Assembly: GCA_023401495.1 (NCBI GenBank) | Contig: JAEXDU010000147.1 | Span: forward strand, 1-19,504 | Direction: 5' to 3' | DNA: 19,504 nucleotides | Origin: Bacillota bacterium | GTDB lineage: Bacteria > Bacillota > Clostridia > Oscillospirales > Acutalibacteraceae | Shown: positions 7,273-14,426 of the stretch, one piece after another | Position numbering within the stretch: the first letter of the stretch is position 1 | How the letters are laid out: each line of letters begins with the position of its first letter | Translations under genes and position numbers: made by a program | Notes under the pieces: model-generated | Seen by the model: the letters and a program-made list of their open reading frames with translations, nothing else | Database searches by the model: none | What the model was told of the DNA's origin: nothing

Positions 7273-7313
7273 AGTCAGTCGCAAGATCCTGACTTAAAAT
7301 AAAACTACGGAGG
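7273..7313 (+). ncRNA. preQ1-I riboswitch controlling queT
   Basis: AGTCAG (7273-7278) pairs with CTGACT (7289-7294) as P1. The loop begins TCGCA and ends in a cytosine (7288) at the position of the ligand-specificity cytosine of the Thermoanaerobacter tengcongensis preQ1-I aptamer. The tail TTAAAATAAAACTACGG runs into the GGAGG ribosome site (7309-7313), matching the class's A-rich tail that folds back to bury the Shine-Dalgarno. Together with the QueT gene 10 bases downstream, this strongly supports translational control by 7-aminomethyl-7-deazaguanine. The match to the known aptamer is from memory, not from a covariance search. Confidence 0.85.
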
Positions 7314-7322
7314 AATAAAAAA

Positions 7323-7859
7323 ATGAAAACATCTGTATCCCGGCGCACCGCATTTTTAGTGCAGGGCGCCATGATCGCCGCCCTTTACGTGGTGCTGACG
7401 TTCCTGTCGTCGGCAATGGGGCTTGCCTACGGGCCGGTTCAGTTCCGGCTGTCCGAAGCGCTCACGATTCTGCCGGTGTTCACGCCGGCGGCGATTCCCG
7501 GTCTTGCGATCGGGTGCCTGCTTTCGAATCTAGGCAGCCCGTATGGCGTGGTGGACATTGTGTGCGGCACCGGTGCCACTTTGCTGGCGGCGGCCGTTTC
7601 TTATCAGCTGCGCCGTTTTCGCCTTCACGGTCTTCCGGTTTTGTCCGCTTTGTCGCCCATTGTCTGCAACGCGCTGGTTGTCGGTGCAGAGCTGGCCTTC
7701 TTTTTGCCGTCCGGCTTTACAATGGCCGGATTTTTCGCGGCGGCGGTTTCCGTCGGCGCGGGCGAACTGGTCGTGCTTGCGGTACTGGGGCTGCCTTTGG
7801 CGGCGATTCTTGAGAAATCCGGAACGGCACAGAAGCTGTTCGGCCAGTCGGGATACTGA
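7323..7859 (+). CDS. queT: QueT family queuosine-precursor transporter (ECF S component)
   Basis: This 178-residue membrane protein has about five or six hydrophobic spans and the QueT signatures: GPVQFRLSEALTILP (37-51), an LSNLGSPYG segment (68-75) and DIVCGTGATLLAA (78-90). QueT is the substrate-binding S subunit of an energy-coupling-factor transporter thought to import preQ1 or a related queuosine precursor. The shared ECF ATPase and T subunits must be encoded elsewhere. The ATG at 7323 follows GGAGG at 7309-7313, which lies at the end of a preQ1-I aptamer, so import is probably shut off when preQ1 is plentiful. Its stop is only 28 bases before trkH, so the two are probably co-transcribed. 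Confidence 0.92.
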   Translation: MKTSVSRRTAFLVQGAMIAALYVVLTFLSSAMGLAYGPVQFRLSEALTILPVFTPAAIPGLAIGCLLSNLGSPYGVVDIVCGTGATLLAAAVSYQLRRFRLHGLPVLSALSPIVCNALVVGAELAFFLPSGFTMAGFFAAAVSVGAGELVVLAVLGLPLAAILEKSGTAQKLFGQSGY

Positions 7860-7887
7860 TTGAAATGTTGAGGGAGTAAGGGAATCC

Positions 7888-9276
7888 ATGGGCCTTGGCA
7901 CAGTTCTGAGCAAAAAAATGAGAACCACCCCGCCGGTTCGGTTTGTAGTGATCAGCTTTTTGATTCTGATTTTAATCGGCGGGCTGGTTTTAGCGCTGCC
8001 GATTTGTTCCCGCAGCGGGCAGGGCACGCGTCTGCCGGACGCCCTGTTTACATCCGTGTCCGCGGTGTGCGTTACGGGCCTGAGCAAGTTTGATACCTGG
8101 GTGCACTGGAGTGCGTTCGGCCAGGTGGTGATCTTGCTGCTGATTCAGCTTGGCGGCCTCGGAATTATCACCCTTACCACGGGCTTTACGCTTCTGTTCC
8201 GGCAGAAGCTGGGGCTGCGCGAGCTTTCTCTTGCCGCGCGTGAAAATTTGCAGGGTGAAAACCTGAATATTTCCCAGCTGCTGCGCATGATTCTCACCGT
8301 CACGTTTGTGGCGGAGGGCGCGGGCGTTCTTTTGATGGCGCTGCGCTTTGTGCCGCAGTTCGGGCCTTACGGCCTTTGGCTGGCGGTATTTCATGCCGTT
8401 TCGGCCTATTGTAACGCCGGGTTTGATATTATGGGGTTTCTGCAGCCTTATGGTAGCCTTATACCGTACGCGGGCGACCCTCTTGTCATGGTTCCGACCT
8501 ATGTGCTGATGCTGGTGGGCGGCCTCGGCTTTGTTGTGATCAGCGATGTGTACTACAACAAAATCTATCGCCGCATCAAGGGGCAAAAGCCCTCGCCGCT
8601 GAGCTTTCACTCTGCGGTGGTGCTGATCAGCGAACTGGTTCTGCTCAGCCTGGGCATGTTGATTTTTTTGTCTTTGGAATATGACAACACGCTGCGCGGC
8701 ATGAACTGGGGAGATAAAATCATTACCGCGTGGTTCCAGTCGAATACTGTGCGCACCGCCGGCTTTACGGCGGTGGATGTGACACAGCAGCGGGACGTGA
8801 CCACGCTGATCTCGCTGGTGCTGAGCTTTATCGGAACCGCGCCCTGCTCCACCGGCGGCGGTATCCGTACCACCACCTTGGTTGTGCTGGGGGCGACGGT
8901 GATCAGCGTGCTGCGCGGGCGCGAGGAAACGGTCATCCGCCACCACATGATCAGTCACGCATCGGTGTACCGTGCGCTGACGATTTTTATTGGCAACGTC
9001 GTGACGGTGCTGGTCACGGCCGGCGTGGTGCTTCTGTGCAATTCCGAAAAGCATGTCGGCGCGATGATCGCTTTGCAGGAGGCCGTTGCGGCGTGCAGTA
9101 CCATCGGTATCAGTCCCAGCCTGACTCCGCTTTTGGACGATCCTTCTCTGCTTGCGCTTTCCATAGCGATGTTCATCGGCCGTGTGGGGCTGGTGTCGTT
9201 CGGGCTTTCTGTTTCCGTCCGCCATATGGGCAAGCCGGGCTGTGTGATGCCGGAGGCCCGTATCATCGTGGGCTAA
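7888..9276 (+). CDS. trkH: TrkH/KtrB family potassium uptake membrane subunit
   Basis: This 462-residue protein is the right length for KtrB/TrkH. It shows the four pore repeats that form the K+ filter: VTGLS (62-66), CNAGFD (175-180), VRTAGF (288-293) and CSTIGIS (403-409). Conserved LGGLGI and STGGGIRTTT segments (321-330) support the call. It moves K+ inward across the membrane when gated by TrkA/RCK rings, two of which are encoded just upstream. The ATG at 7888 is preceded by AGGGAG about 11 bases away and by AAGGGA closer in. The gene starts 28 bases after queT and ends before a strong bidirectional terminator, so it is the last gene of this cluster. Confidence 0.95.
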   Translation: MGLGTVLSKKMRTTPPVRFVVISFLILILIGGLVLALPICSRSGQGTRLPDALFTSVSAVCVTGLSKFDTWVHWSAFGQVVILLLIQLGGLGIITLTTGFTLLFRQKLGLRELSLAARENLQGENLNISQLLRMILTVTFVAEGAGVLLMALRFVPQFGPYGLWLAVFHAVSAYCNAGFDIMGFLQPYGSLIPYAGDPLVMVPTYVLMLVGGLGFVVISDVYYNKIYRRIKGQKPSPLSFHSAVVLISELVLLSLGMLIFLSLEYDNTLRGMNWGDKIITAWFQSNTVRTAGFTAVDVTQQRDVTTLISLVLSFIGTAPCSTGGGIRTTTLVVLGATVISVLRGREETVIRHHMISHASVYRALTIFIGNVVTVLVTAGVVLLCNSEKHVGAMIALQEAVAACSTIGISPSLTPLLDDPSLLALSIAMFIGRVGLVSFGLSVSVRHMGKPGCVMPEARIIVG

Positions 9277-9317
9277 ACTGTTCCCTCAAAATGCAATTGA
9301 TCCCGATCAAAACAAAA

Positions 9318-9358
9318 AGCTGCTGCAAAACTTTCGTTTCGCGGCAGCTCTTTTTTTA
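9318..9358. terminator. Bidirectional terminator between trkH and the zinc operon
   Basis: AGCTGC (9318-9323) pairs with GCAGCT (9344-9349), with the stem extended inward by GC/GC and AAAC/GTTT. The + strand continues CTTTTTTTATT and the minus strand continues TTTTTGTTTTG. It can therefore end trkH and, in the other direction, the six-gene zinc operon whose last stop is at 9396. Confidence 0.92.
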
Positions 9359-9395
9359 TTTCTGCAATCAGCAAACAATTTTGTCTGTCAGCTTC

Positions 9396-10166
9396 TTACA
9401 TGGGGTACAAATACCCTGCGACCTCTTTTGCCGGTGTAATTCCGGTAACGGTGATCTGCGGCTCCGGTGAACCCTGGTAATCCTCATAATGGACGGTACC
9501 CTCCGCCGTGACCCAGCTGTCGGCTTTCAGCTCGTCGGTTTTGTCGTACTGGCACAACAGGCCGACCGGCGTCAAATCCGCGACACAGCAGGTCATCATC
9601 AGCCGGGCCGGAACAAATTCGTTGTCCTTCATCTGCGTGGAATCGCGGAAGACAAAGCCGGTCATGCGAATGTGATAGCCGTCGTATTTGTCCGGGTTTT
9701 CATACAGCGCAGAAATCCACAGGTAAAATTCGCTGTCGCTCACGGTGATGGTCTTGTTCGCCTCGTCCAGTCCCGTCAAAGCGCCGTAGGCGGGCTCCTC
9801 CGACTGGCTCGGGAGCTGCTGTGCCTGCTGGGTGGTGTTGATTCCGGGATTGGTTGCCCCAACATAGCCGGAAGAAAGCGACGAGGAAGTCACCGCGCTG
9901 TGCGGGAGCAGCAGGAGCAGAATCGGGATGGCAAGGGTCAGGCAGTGCGCCGCGCGCATTTTTTGCACGGAGCGGGTGCGGCGCAGCAGGCCAAAGACGC
10001 CCCATATCGCCATCACGCCAACGGTAAAATACAGATACGGCAGCGTTTTGGGCGTGACGTACTGCAAGTACCCCCCGGTGACTGCCAGGTAGAGAATCAT
10101 GGCGGCAAATGATAAGCAGCAGGCTGCCTCCAGCAGGGCCTGCGGGCTGTGTGTTCTTTTTTCCAT
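9396..10166 (-). CDS. TIGR03943/DUF1980 family membrane protein (YcgQ-like)
   Basis: This 256-residue protein has two N-terminal membrane hairpins (about residues 14-65), a third span at 76-89, a Ser/Gln-rich linker (90-125) and a C-terminal extracytoplasmic or OB-like domain. The hallmark is FVPARLMMTCCVADLTPVG (184-202) with its paired cysteines C193-C194. Bacillus subtilis YcgQ is of this type and is linked with a UPF0718 permease (YcgR); the genes are reported in the zinc-starvation (Zur) response. The partner permease is the fusion encoded directly upstream here. The ATG at 10166 follows GGAGG, which overlaps the end of the upstream gene, by ten bases. A TTG at 10172 is possible but only four bases from the site. 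Biochemical function is unknown. Confidence 0.85.
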   Translation of the reverse strand: MEKRTHSPQALLEAACCLSFAAMILYLAVTGGYLQYVTPKTLPYLYFTVGVMAIWGVFGLLRRTRSVQKMRAAHCLTLAIPILLLLLPHSAVTSSSLSSGYVGATNPGINTTQQAQQLPSQSEEPAYGALTGLDEANKTITVSDSEFYLWISALYENPDKYDGYHIRMTGFVFRDSTQMKDNEFVPARLMMTCCVADLTPVGLLCQYDKTDELKADSWVTAEGTVHYEDYQGSPEPQITVTGITPAKEVAGYLYPM

Positions 10167-10172
10167 AGCCAA

Positions 10173-11732
10173 TCAGCCTCCTACAAAAAAGCGTGCGGTG
10201 GTGTATACGACCACAAAGCAGACGGCAAAGCAGACAAAGAGCAGCTTTGCCACGAAACGGCGGGAGAATCCGCCGGACAGCATCAGAACGTTTTTGATAT
10301 CCATCATCGGGCCGAAAACGAGAAAGCCCATCACCGGCGCCAGCGGGAAGCGGGCTGCAAAGCTTTTCGCGACAACGGCGTCGGAGGAGGAGCAGAGCGA
10401 CAGCAAAAACGCCAGCGCCATCATCAGCAGCAGAGAGAGGGCAAAATCCGTGGGAGTCTGCAGCAGCAGAGAGTTTGTTACCGCCACCTGGAAGATCGCG
10501 GCGAGAAACGCGCCGACGGTCAGGTATTTTGCCACGCTGAAGAACTCGGCCTGTGAATGCCGCAGCAAGAGCGAAACCTTCTCTCCCGCGGTGGAAGCGT
10601 CCCCGGCCCCGCCGTAGCAGCCACAGGAGCACATGATGCGGTCGTACCCGGCGGAAAGGGCGGGCAGCTTGCCGGGGCGCAGCGCAAACCAGCAGCCGAT
10701 CAGTACCGCCGAGAGAATCCCCATGCCCACCCGGCCCAGCATGACCGAAAGGTTGCCGTTAAAGGCCGCATAGGTCGAGAGCATTACCACGGGGTTGATC
10801 ACCGGGGTGGCGGTCATAAAGGTGACCGCGGCGGGCAGCGGAACGCCCTTTCGCACCAGACTGCGGAAGATCGGGATGGAAGCGCAGTCGCACACCGGCA
10901 GGCAGAAGCCTGCCAGAATGGCGACCAGCATCCCGCCCGCCAGATTTTTTGGGAAGAGCCGTTCAATGGCCCGCTGCGGGATCAACACCTGGATCGCCGA
11001 AGAAATCAGCACGCCGATCAGCAGGAAGGGGATGGCCTGCAGCATGATGCCGAGGAAAATATTGATCACCGTGTTCACACGGGTCTGCGACAGCTGGAAC
11101 ACCGCCTCTGCGAAAAGATACAGTGTGGCAAAGACGAGAATCGACATCGCAAATACCGCGGCGGGGTTTGTTTTTCTGCGGGTAGCCCGCGCCAGAATTT
11201 CTTCGCGGGAATCGTCGTCCACAACGCGTACGCCGGGGTTGATCTCACGCAGGAGCCGCCGCGCTTTACGGAATTCGGTATCGGTAAAGGCGCCGCGCAG
11301 CACCGCAAAATCACACGCGGCAATCTGCTCGGGCAAAGCGGAGCCGGTTCGGCCCAACAGCTGGTCAAGCGTTTGCGCGTCCGCCAGATGGATCATTCGT
11401 TTGATTCGGCAGTCGGAAAGCTCTGAATGCGAAAACAGCGCGTACAGCTCTGTGAGCGGCGTTACGCCGTTCCATTCCACCCAGATTTCCTCCGGTGGGG
11501 TTTCCGCTACGTAATGGCCGATGCTCATGGCGGCCTTTTCCGGGGAGTCCTCGAGCACGCGCTTAGGCACGATCATCACGTCGCAGCCGGTTTTGTTTGA
11601 GATTTCCTCGACCCCCGACTCGAACTGAACGATTAGGCGGCGCATTTTCGGTTCCCGCTGGAACAGATGATTCAGTAAAGTTGTTTTGCCGGACTCCAGA
11701 AAGCCCGTAAGTACATAAACGGGAATTGCCAC
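10173..11732 (-). CDS. Fusion of a CobW-like P-loop domain to a UPF0718 (COG0701) permease
   Basis: In this 519-residue protein, residues 1-185 resemble CobW/COG0523 GTPases: VYVLTGFLESGKTTLLNHL (5-22) contains the Walker A loop GFLESGKT (10-17). The domain is degenerate: the CxCC metal motif is absent, the usual EPSG stretch reads EWNGV (86-90), and no NKxD is seen. Residues 190-519 are a permease with about eight helices and the COG0701 marks CLPVCDC (277-283), LCSSSDAVVA (446-455) and FGPMMDIKN (473-481). A cytosolic loop holds CSCGC (368-372). The GTG at 11732 follows GGAAGGAG by seven bases and lies four bases after the upstream CobW gene. The zinc operon context suggests metal or thiol transport, but the cargo is unknown. 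Confidence 0.88.
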   Translation of the reverse strand: MAIPVYVLTGFLESGKTTLLNHLFQREPKMRRLIVQFESGVEEISNKTGCDVMIVPKRVLEDSPEKAAMSIGHYVAETPPEEIWVEWNGVTPLTELYALFSHSELSDCRIKRMIHLADAQTLDQLLGRTGSALPEQIAACDFAVLRGAFTDTEFRKARRLLREINPGVRVVDDDSREEILARATRRKTNPAAVFAMSILVFATLYLFAEAVFQLSQTRVNTVINIFLGIMLQAIPFLLIGVLISSAIQVLIPQRAIERLFPKNLAGGMLVAILAGFCLPVCDCASIPIFRSLVRKGVPLPAAVTFMTATPVINPVVMLSTYAAFNGNLSVMLGRVGMGILSAVLIGCWFALRPGKLPALSAGYDRIMCSCGCYGGAGDASTAGEKVSLLLRHSQAEFFSVAKYLTVGAFLAAIFQVAVTNSLLLQTPTDFALSLLLMMALAFLLSLCSSSDAVVAKSFAARFPLAPVMGFLVFGPMMDIKNVLMLSGGFSRRFVAKLLFVCFAVCFVVVYTTARFFVGG

Positions 11733-11736
11733 GCGA

Positions 11737-12690
11737 TCACTCCTTCCCGAAGATCCTTATAAGCTCCTGTTCGTGCAGACCGCTGCCGATCAGACACAGG
11801 GAGCCGGGCTGCAAAGTACACGGAGTCAGATTCAGTTCGCCGGGCAGGTACTGTACCGTGGCAGGGCCCTTCGGCGTGTTGACAACGCCCTTGGCGCGCA
11901 GGATACTGCCCGGTCTGTCTGCTTCGGCGGCCCGGAACGCCGCCTCCAGCTCCTGCCGGGTAACCATGCGGGAGAGAGAAAGCGTAACGGTATCGAAGGC
12001 CTCGTGGGCCGAATGGTCATGGTCGCATTCACCGTCGTGGTGGTGATGCTCGTGAGGATGATCGTGGCGGCAGTCTTCTTCATGGCAATCCGCCGCGTGT
12101 ACAGCAGAGCTGCCAAGCAAAGCGGAGAGATCAAGGGATTTCCAGGCTCCGGCGAAAAGCTGCGCCTTAGGGGCCATAGCGGTCAGAAGCGTTTTGGCAC
12201 GGCTGATTTTATCGGGGTTCTGTTCAGTGCGGCTGAGCAGGATCGCGTCCGCGTGCCGGATCTGATCCTCATAAAATTCCCCGAAATTGTCTAAGTACAT
12301 GCGGCAGCGCACAACGTCCGCCACCGTGATCTTGCGCCGTATCTGCGCCATATCCTCAATTTTTGCGGAGCGGCAGGCACTTTCAATGTCGGAAAGCTTC
12401 CCGACGCCGGACGGCTCGATGAGAATCTGCTTTGGGGAAAATTCCCGCAGCACTTCCAGAACCGCCGCCTGAAAATCGCCGGTCAGGCTGCAGCAGATGC
12501 ATCCGGCGCTCAGCTCCTTGACGGCAAAGCCGCCGGAGCGGATGAGCGAGGTGTCGAGGCTGACCTCGCCAAAGTCGTTCTCGATTACCACGGTTTCCTG
12601 CGGGCTGAATACCTCCCGCAGCAAACGGTCGATCAGTGTGGTTTTTCCGGCGCCCAAAAAGCCGGAAATGATGTAAATGTCAGTTTTCAT
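11737..12690 (-). CDS. CobW/COG0523 family GTPase, zinc-related metallochaperone
   Basis: This 317-residue protein has the full family layout: Walker A GFLGAGKT (10-17), the metal motif GCICC (63-67), IEPSG (91-95), a His/Asp/Cys-rich metal-binding stretch (about 202-229, including HPHEHHHHDGECDHDH) and a C-terminal CobW_C domain (about 233-314). The position of the guanine-specificity NKxD reads SRTE (153-156), a departure from the textbook motif. COG0523 members under Zur control are thought to deliver zinc to client proteins when zinc is scarce. The ATG at 12690 has AAGGAG six bases upstream. The open frame extends to 12876 but that part overlaps znuB and lacks a start signal. It follows znuB after 20 bases. 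Confidence 0.93.
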   Translation of the reverse strand: MKTDIYIISGFLGAGKTTLIDRLLREVFSPQETVVIENDFGEVSLDTSLIRSGGFAVKELSAGCICCSLTGDFQAAVLEVLREFSPKQILIEPSGVGKLSDIESACRSAKIEDMAQIRRKITVADVVRCRMYLDNFGEFYEDQIRHADAILLSRTEQNPDKISRAKTLLTAMAPKAQLFAGAWKSLDLSALLGSSAVHAADCHEEDCRHDHPHEHHHHDGECDHDHSAHEAFDTVTLSLSRMVTRQELEAAFRAAEADRPGSILRAKGVVNTPKGPATVQYLPGELNLTPCTLQPGSLCLIGSGLHEQELIRIFGKE

Positions 12691-12710
12691 TGGATTCTCC
12701 TTATGTGGGG

Positions 12711-13529
12711 TCACGCGCCGGCGCTTCCCCTGGCTCCAAACAGACTTTTTGCGAGCAGAATGACCACCAGCACGACAACTCCGATCAGAACGATCGTCGC
12801 GCCGGGCCGCAGCCGGGCATAGTACGACAGAAACAAGCCCGAAACGGTGAACAGCAGTGCGAATACGATCGACCAAAGCACCGTCTGGCGGTAGCTTCTG
12901 GCGATCTGCATCGCGCAGGTGACGGGGATGACCATCAGGGAAGAGATGATCAGCGCGCCGACGGTGCGAGCCGCCACCGAAACGGTAACGGCGGTCAGAA
13001 TCGTGAAAATAAAGTTGACGGTCTTTACCGGAACACCGGCCAGCCGGGCGGTGCGCTCATCCAGAGTGATCAAAAACAGCTCCCGGTACAGCACCAGAAA
13101 GCAGACCAGCACCGCCGCGCTGATGCAGCAGACGAGGATCAGCTCAAAGTCGCTGATGGCGACGATGCTGCCGAACAGAAAGCTGTTGAAATTTGCGGCG
13201 CTCTTGACAAAGCTCGACAGTACACCGGCCAGCCCAACCCCGGCCGACAGGATGATGGCAATGGAAAGCTCGGAGTATTTGGGGATTTTTTTGCGGATGG
13301 CCTCAATGCTCAGCGCGGCGGCGATGCACGCCGCAACCGCGCCCAGAATCGGGTTGATCCCCAGCACCAGACCGGCTGCAACACCAGCGAGGCTGGTATG
13401 GGACAGCGCGTCGCCCATCATCGAAAGACGCTTTAACACCACAACAATGCCGATGCAGGGGACAGTGGCCGCCAGCAGGATGCCGACCAGAAAGGCCCGC
13501 CGCATAAACTCATAGTCCAAAATGGACAC
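12711..13529 (-). CDS. znuB: Zinc/manganese ABC transporter permease (ZnuB type)
   Basis: This roughly 272-residue protein is an ABC-3 family metal permease with about eight hydrophobic helices. Family marks are LKRLSMMGDALSHTSLAG near residues 33-50, where the EAA-like region meets the ATPase, and the opening DYEFMRRAFLVG. It forms the membrane channel for zinc handed over by ZnuA and powered by ZnuC. The start is uncertain: AAAGGA lies nine bases before a GTG at 13529, which I favour, six before a TTG, and almost on top of an ATG at 13538. It sits between znuC and the CobW GTPase. Confidence 0.92.
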   Translation of the reverse strand: MSILDYEFMRRAFLVGILLAATVPCIGIVVVLKRLSMMGDALSHTSLAGVAAGLVLGINPILGAVAACIAAALSIEAIRKKIPKYSELSIAIILSAGVGLAGVLSSFVKSAANFNSFLFGSIVAISDFELILVCCISAAVLVCFLVLYRELFLITLDERTARLAGVPVKTVNFIFTILTAVTVSVAARTVGALIISSLMVIPVTCAMQIARSYRQTVLWSIVFALLFTVSGLFLSYYARLRPGATIVLIGVVVLVVILLAKSLFGARGSAGA

Positions 13530-13572
13530 CAAAACCATTCCTTTCAGTGGGGAAGTCGCAAAACGCAGGATG

Positions 13573-13607
13573 CCCGCCCTGACCAGGACAAGTCCGGCCG
13601 GGGCGGG
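13573..13607 (-). other. Intercistronic hairpin between znuC and znuB
   Basis: CCCGCCC (13573-13579) and GGGCGGG (13601-13607) are perfect complements, and a further GGA/TCC pairs inside. No U tract follows on the minus strand, so transcription probably continues. It may protect the upstream message or tune the relative amounts of ZnuC and ZnuB. Confidence 0.55.
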
Positions 13608-13626
13608 AAGAGCGGCATGTTACCGC

Positions 13627-14379
13627 TTAAACAGAATACGTTCGATTGGTTTGTTTTGGGGGAATGGGGTGCTTGTGCCGATGCTTCATCTCGTCCAGCA
13701 GCTGGGCGTGATTCAGTTCGACCAAAGAGCCGTCCTCCAGGCAGAGCACCCGGCTGACGGTATCCATCGCTCCGGCAATGTCATGCGTAATCATAATGAT
13801 GGTCAGGCCGGTTTCGCGGTTCAGGCGCCCCAGCAGCTCATACAGCGACTGCACGGTCTGGGCGTCCACCCCGGTGGTCGGCTCATCCAGAAGCATCATC
13901 CGCGGGCTTGCCGCCAGCACTCTGGCCAGCATCACCCGCTGCTGCTGCCCGCCCGAAAGCTCGCTGAGCATCCGCTTTGCGTACGGCAGCATATTCACCG
14001 ATTCCAAAGCCTGGCGGGTCTGCTCACGCTGGCGCTTTCCGCCAAGGCGCAGAAACCCCGTTTGGGAATACAGGTTTGCGCGCACGATTTCCTCCGCGGT
14101 AGCGGGAAAATTCTCGCTGGCCGCCGCGCCGTTCTGCGGTACATAACCGATCTTCGACCAGTCGCGGAAATGCGAAATCTCCTGCCCGAACAGCGTGATT
14201 TCCCCCTGATGGGGAAAAAGCTCGGCTAACAGCAGCTTCATCAGCGTGCTTTTGCCCGCGCCGTTTACGCCGATGATTGCCGCGAAATCGCCGCGCTTCA
14301 GTGAAAAGCTGACGTCGGATAGAATCGGCTGCGAGCCGTAGGCAAAGCTGAGATGATTGACTTCAAGAATTGATTCCAT
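13627..14379 (-). CDS. znuC: Zinc ABC transporter ATP-binding protein (ZnuC type)
   Basis: This 250-residue ABC ATPase has all its motifs intact: Walker A GVNGAGKST (37-45), Q-loop at Q82, signature LSGGQ (141-145), Walker B MLLDEP (162-167) and the switch histidine H199. It would energise ZnuB for zinc (or manganese) import. The C-terminus ends in a short basic, His-containing tail (HRHKH). The ATG at 14379 is 47 bases after the znuA stop; the ribosome site (AAGAGCG) is weak, so expression may depend partly on coupling within the operon. Confidence 0.95.
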   Translation of the reverse strand: MESILEVNHLSFAYGSQPILSDVSFSLKRGDFAAIIGVNGAGKSTLMKLLLAELFPHQGEITLFGQEISHFRDWSKIGYVPQNGAAASENFPATAEEIVRANLYSQTGFLRLGGKRQREQTRQALESVNMLPYAKRMLSELSGGQQQRVMLARVLAASPRMMLLDEPTTGVDAQTVQSLYELLGRLNRETGLTIIMITHDIAGAMDTVSRVLCLEDGSLVELNHAQLLDEMKHRHKHPIPPKQTNRTYSV

Positions 14380-14426
14380 TCTGTTCGCTCTTTTCTATTG
14401 TCTTCCTGTTGGGCCGGGCGGTAACA

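Noticed and set aside
7990..9225. A 411-codon minus-strand frame over trkH
   Set aside because: It is antisense to a clear TrkH with all four filter repeats. The predicted protein is a hydrophilic mirror of membrane helices without any recognisable fold.
10557..11426. Long + strand frames over the CobW-permease fusion and the TIGR03943 gene (also 9489-10112 and 10795-11514)
   Set aside because: They lie opposite genes with strong family motifs and overlapping operon structure, and have no start signals.
12691..12876. N-terminal extension of the CobW GTPase
   Set aside because: It overlaps the end of znuB, lacks a ribosome site and adds a basic stretch unlike the family. The GTPase fold starts at MKTDIYIISG.
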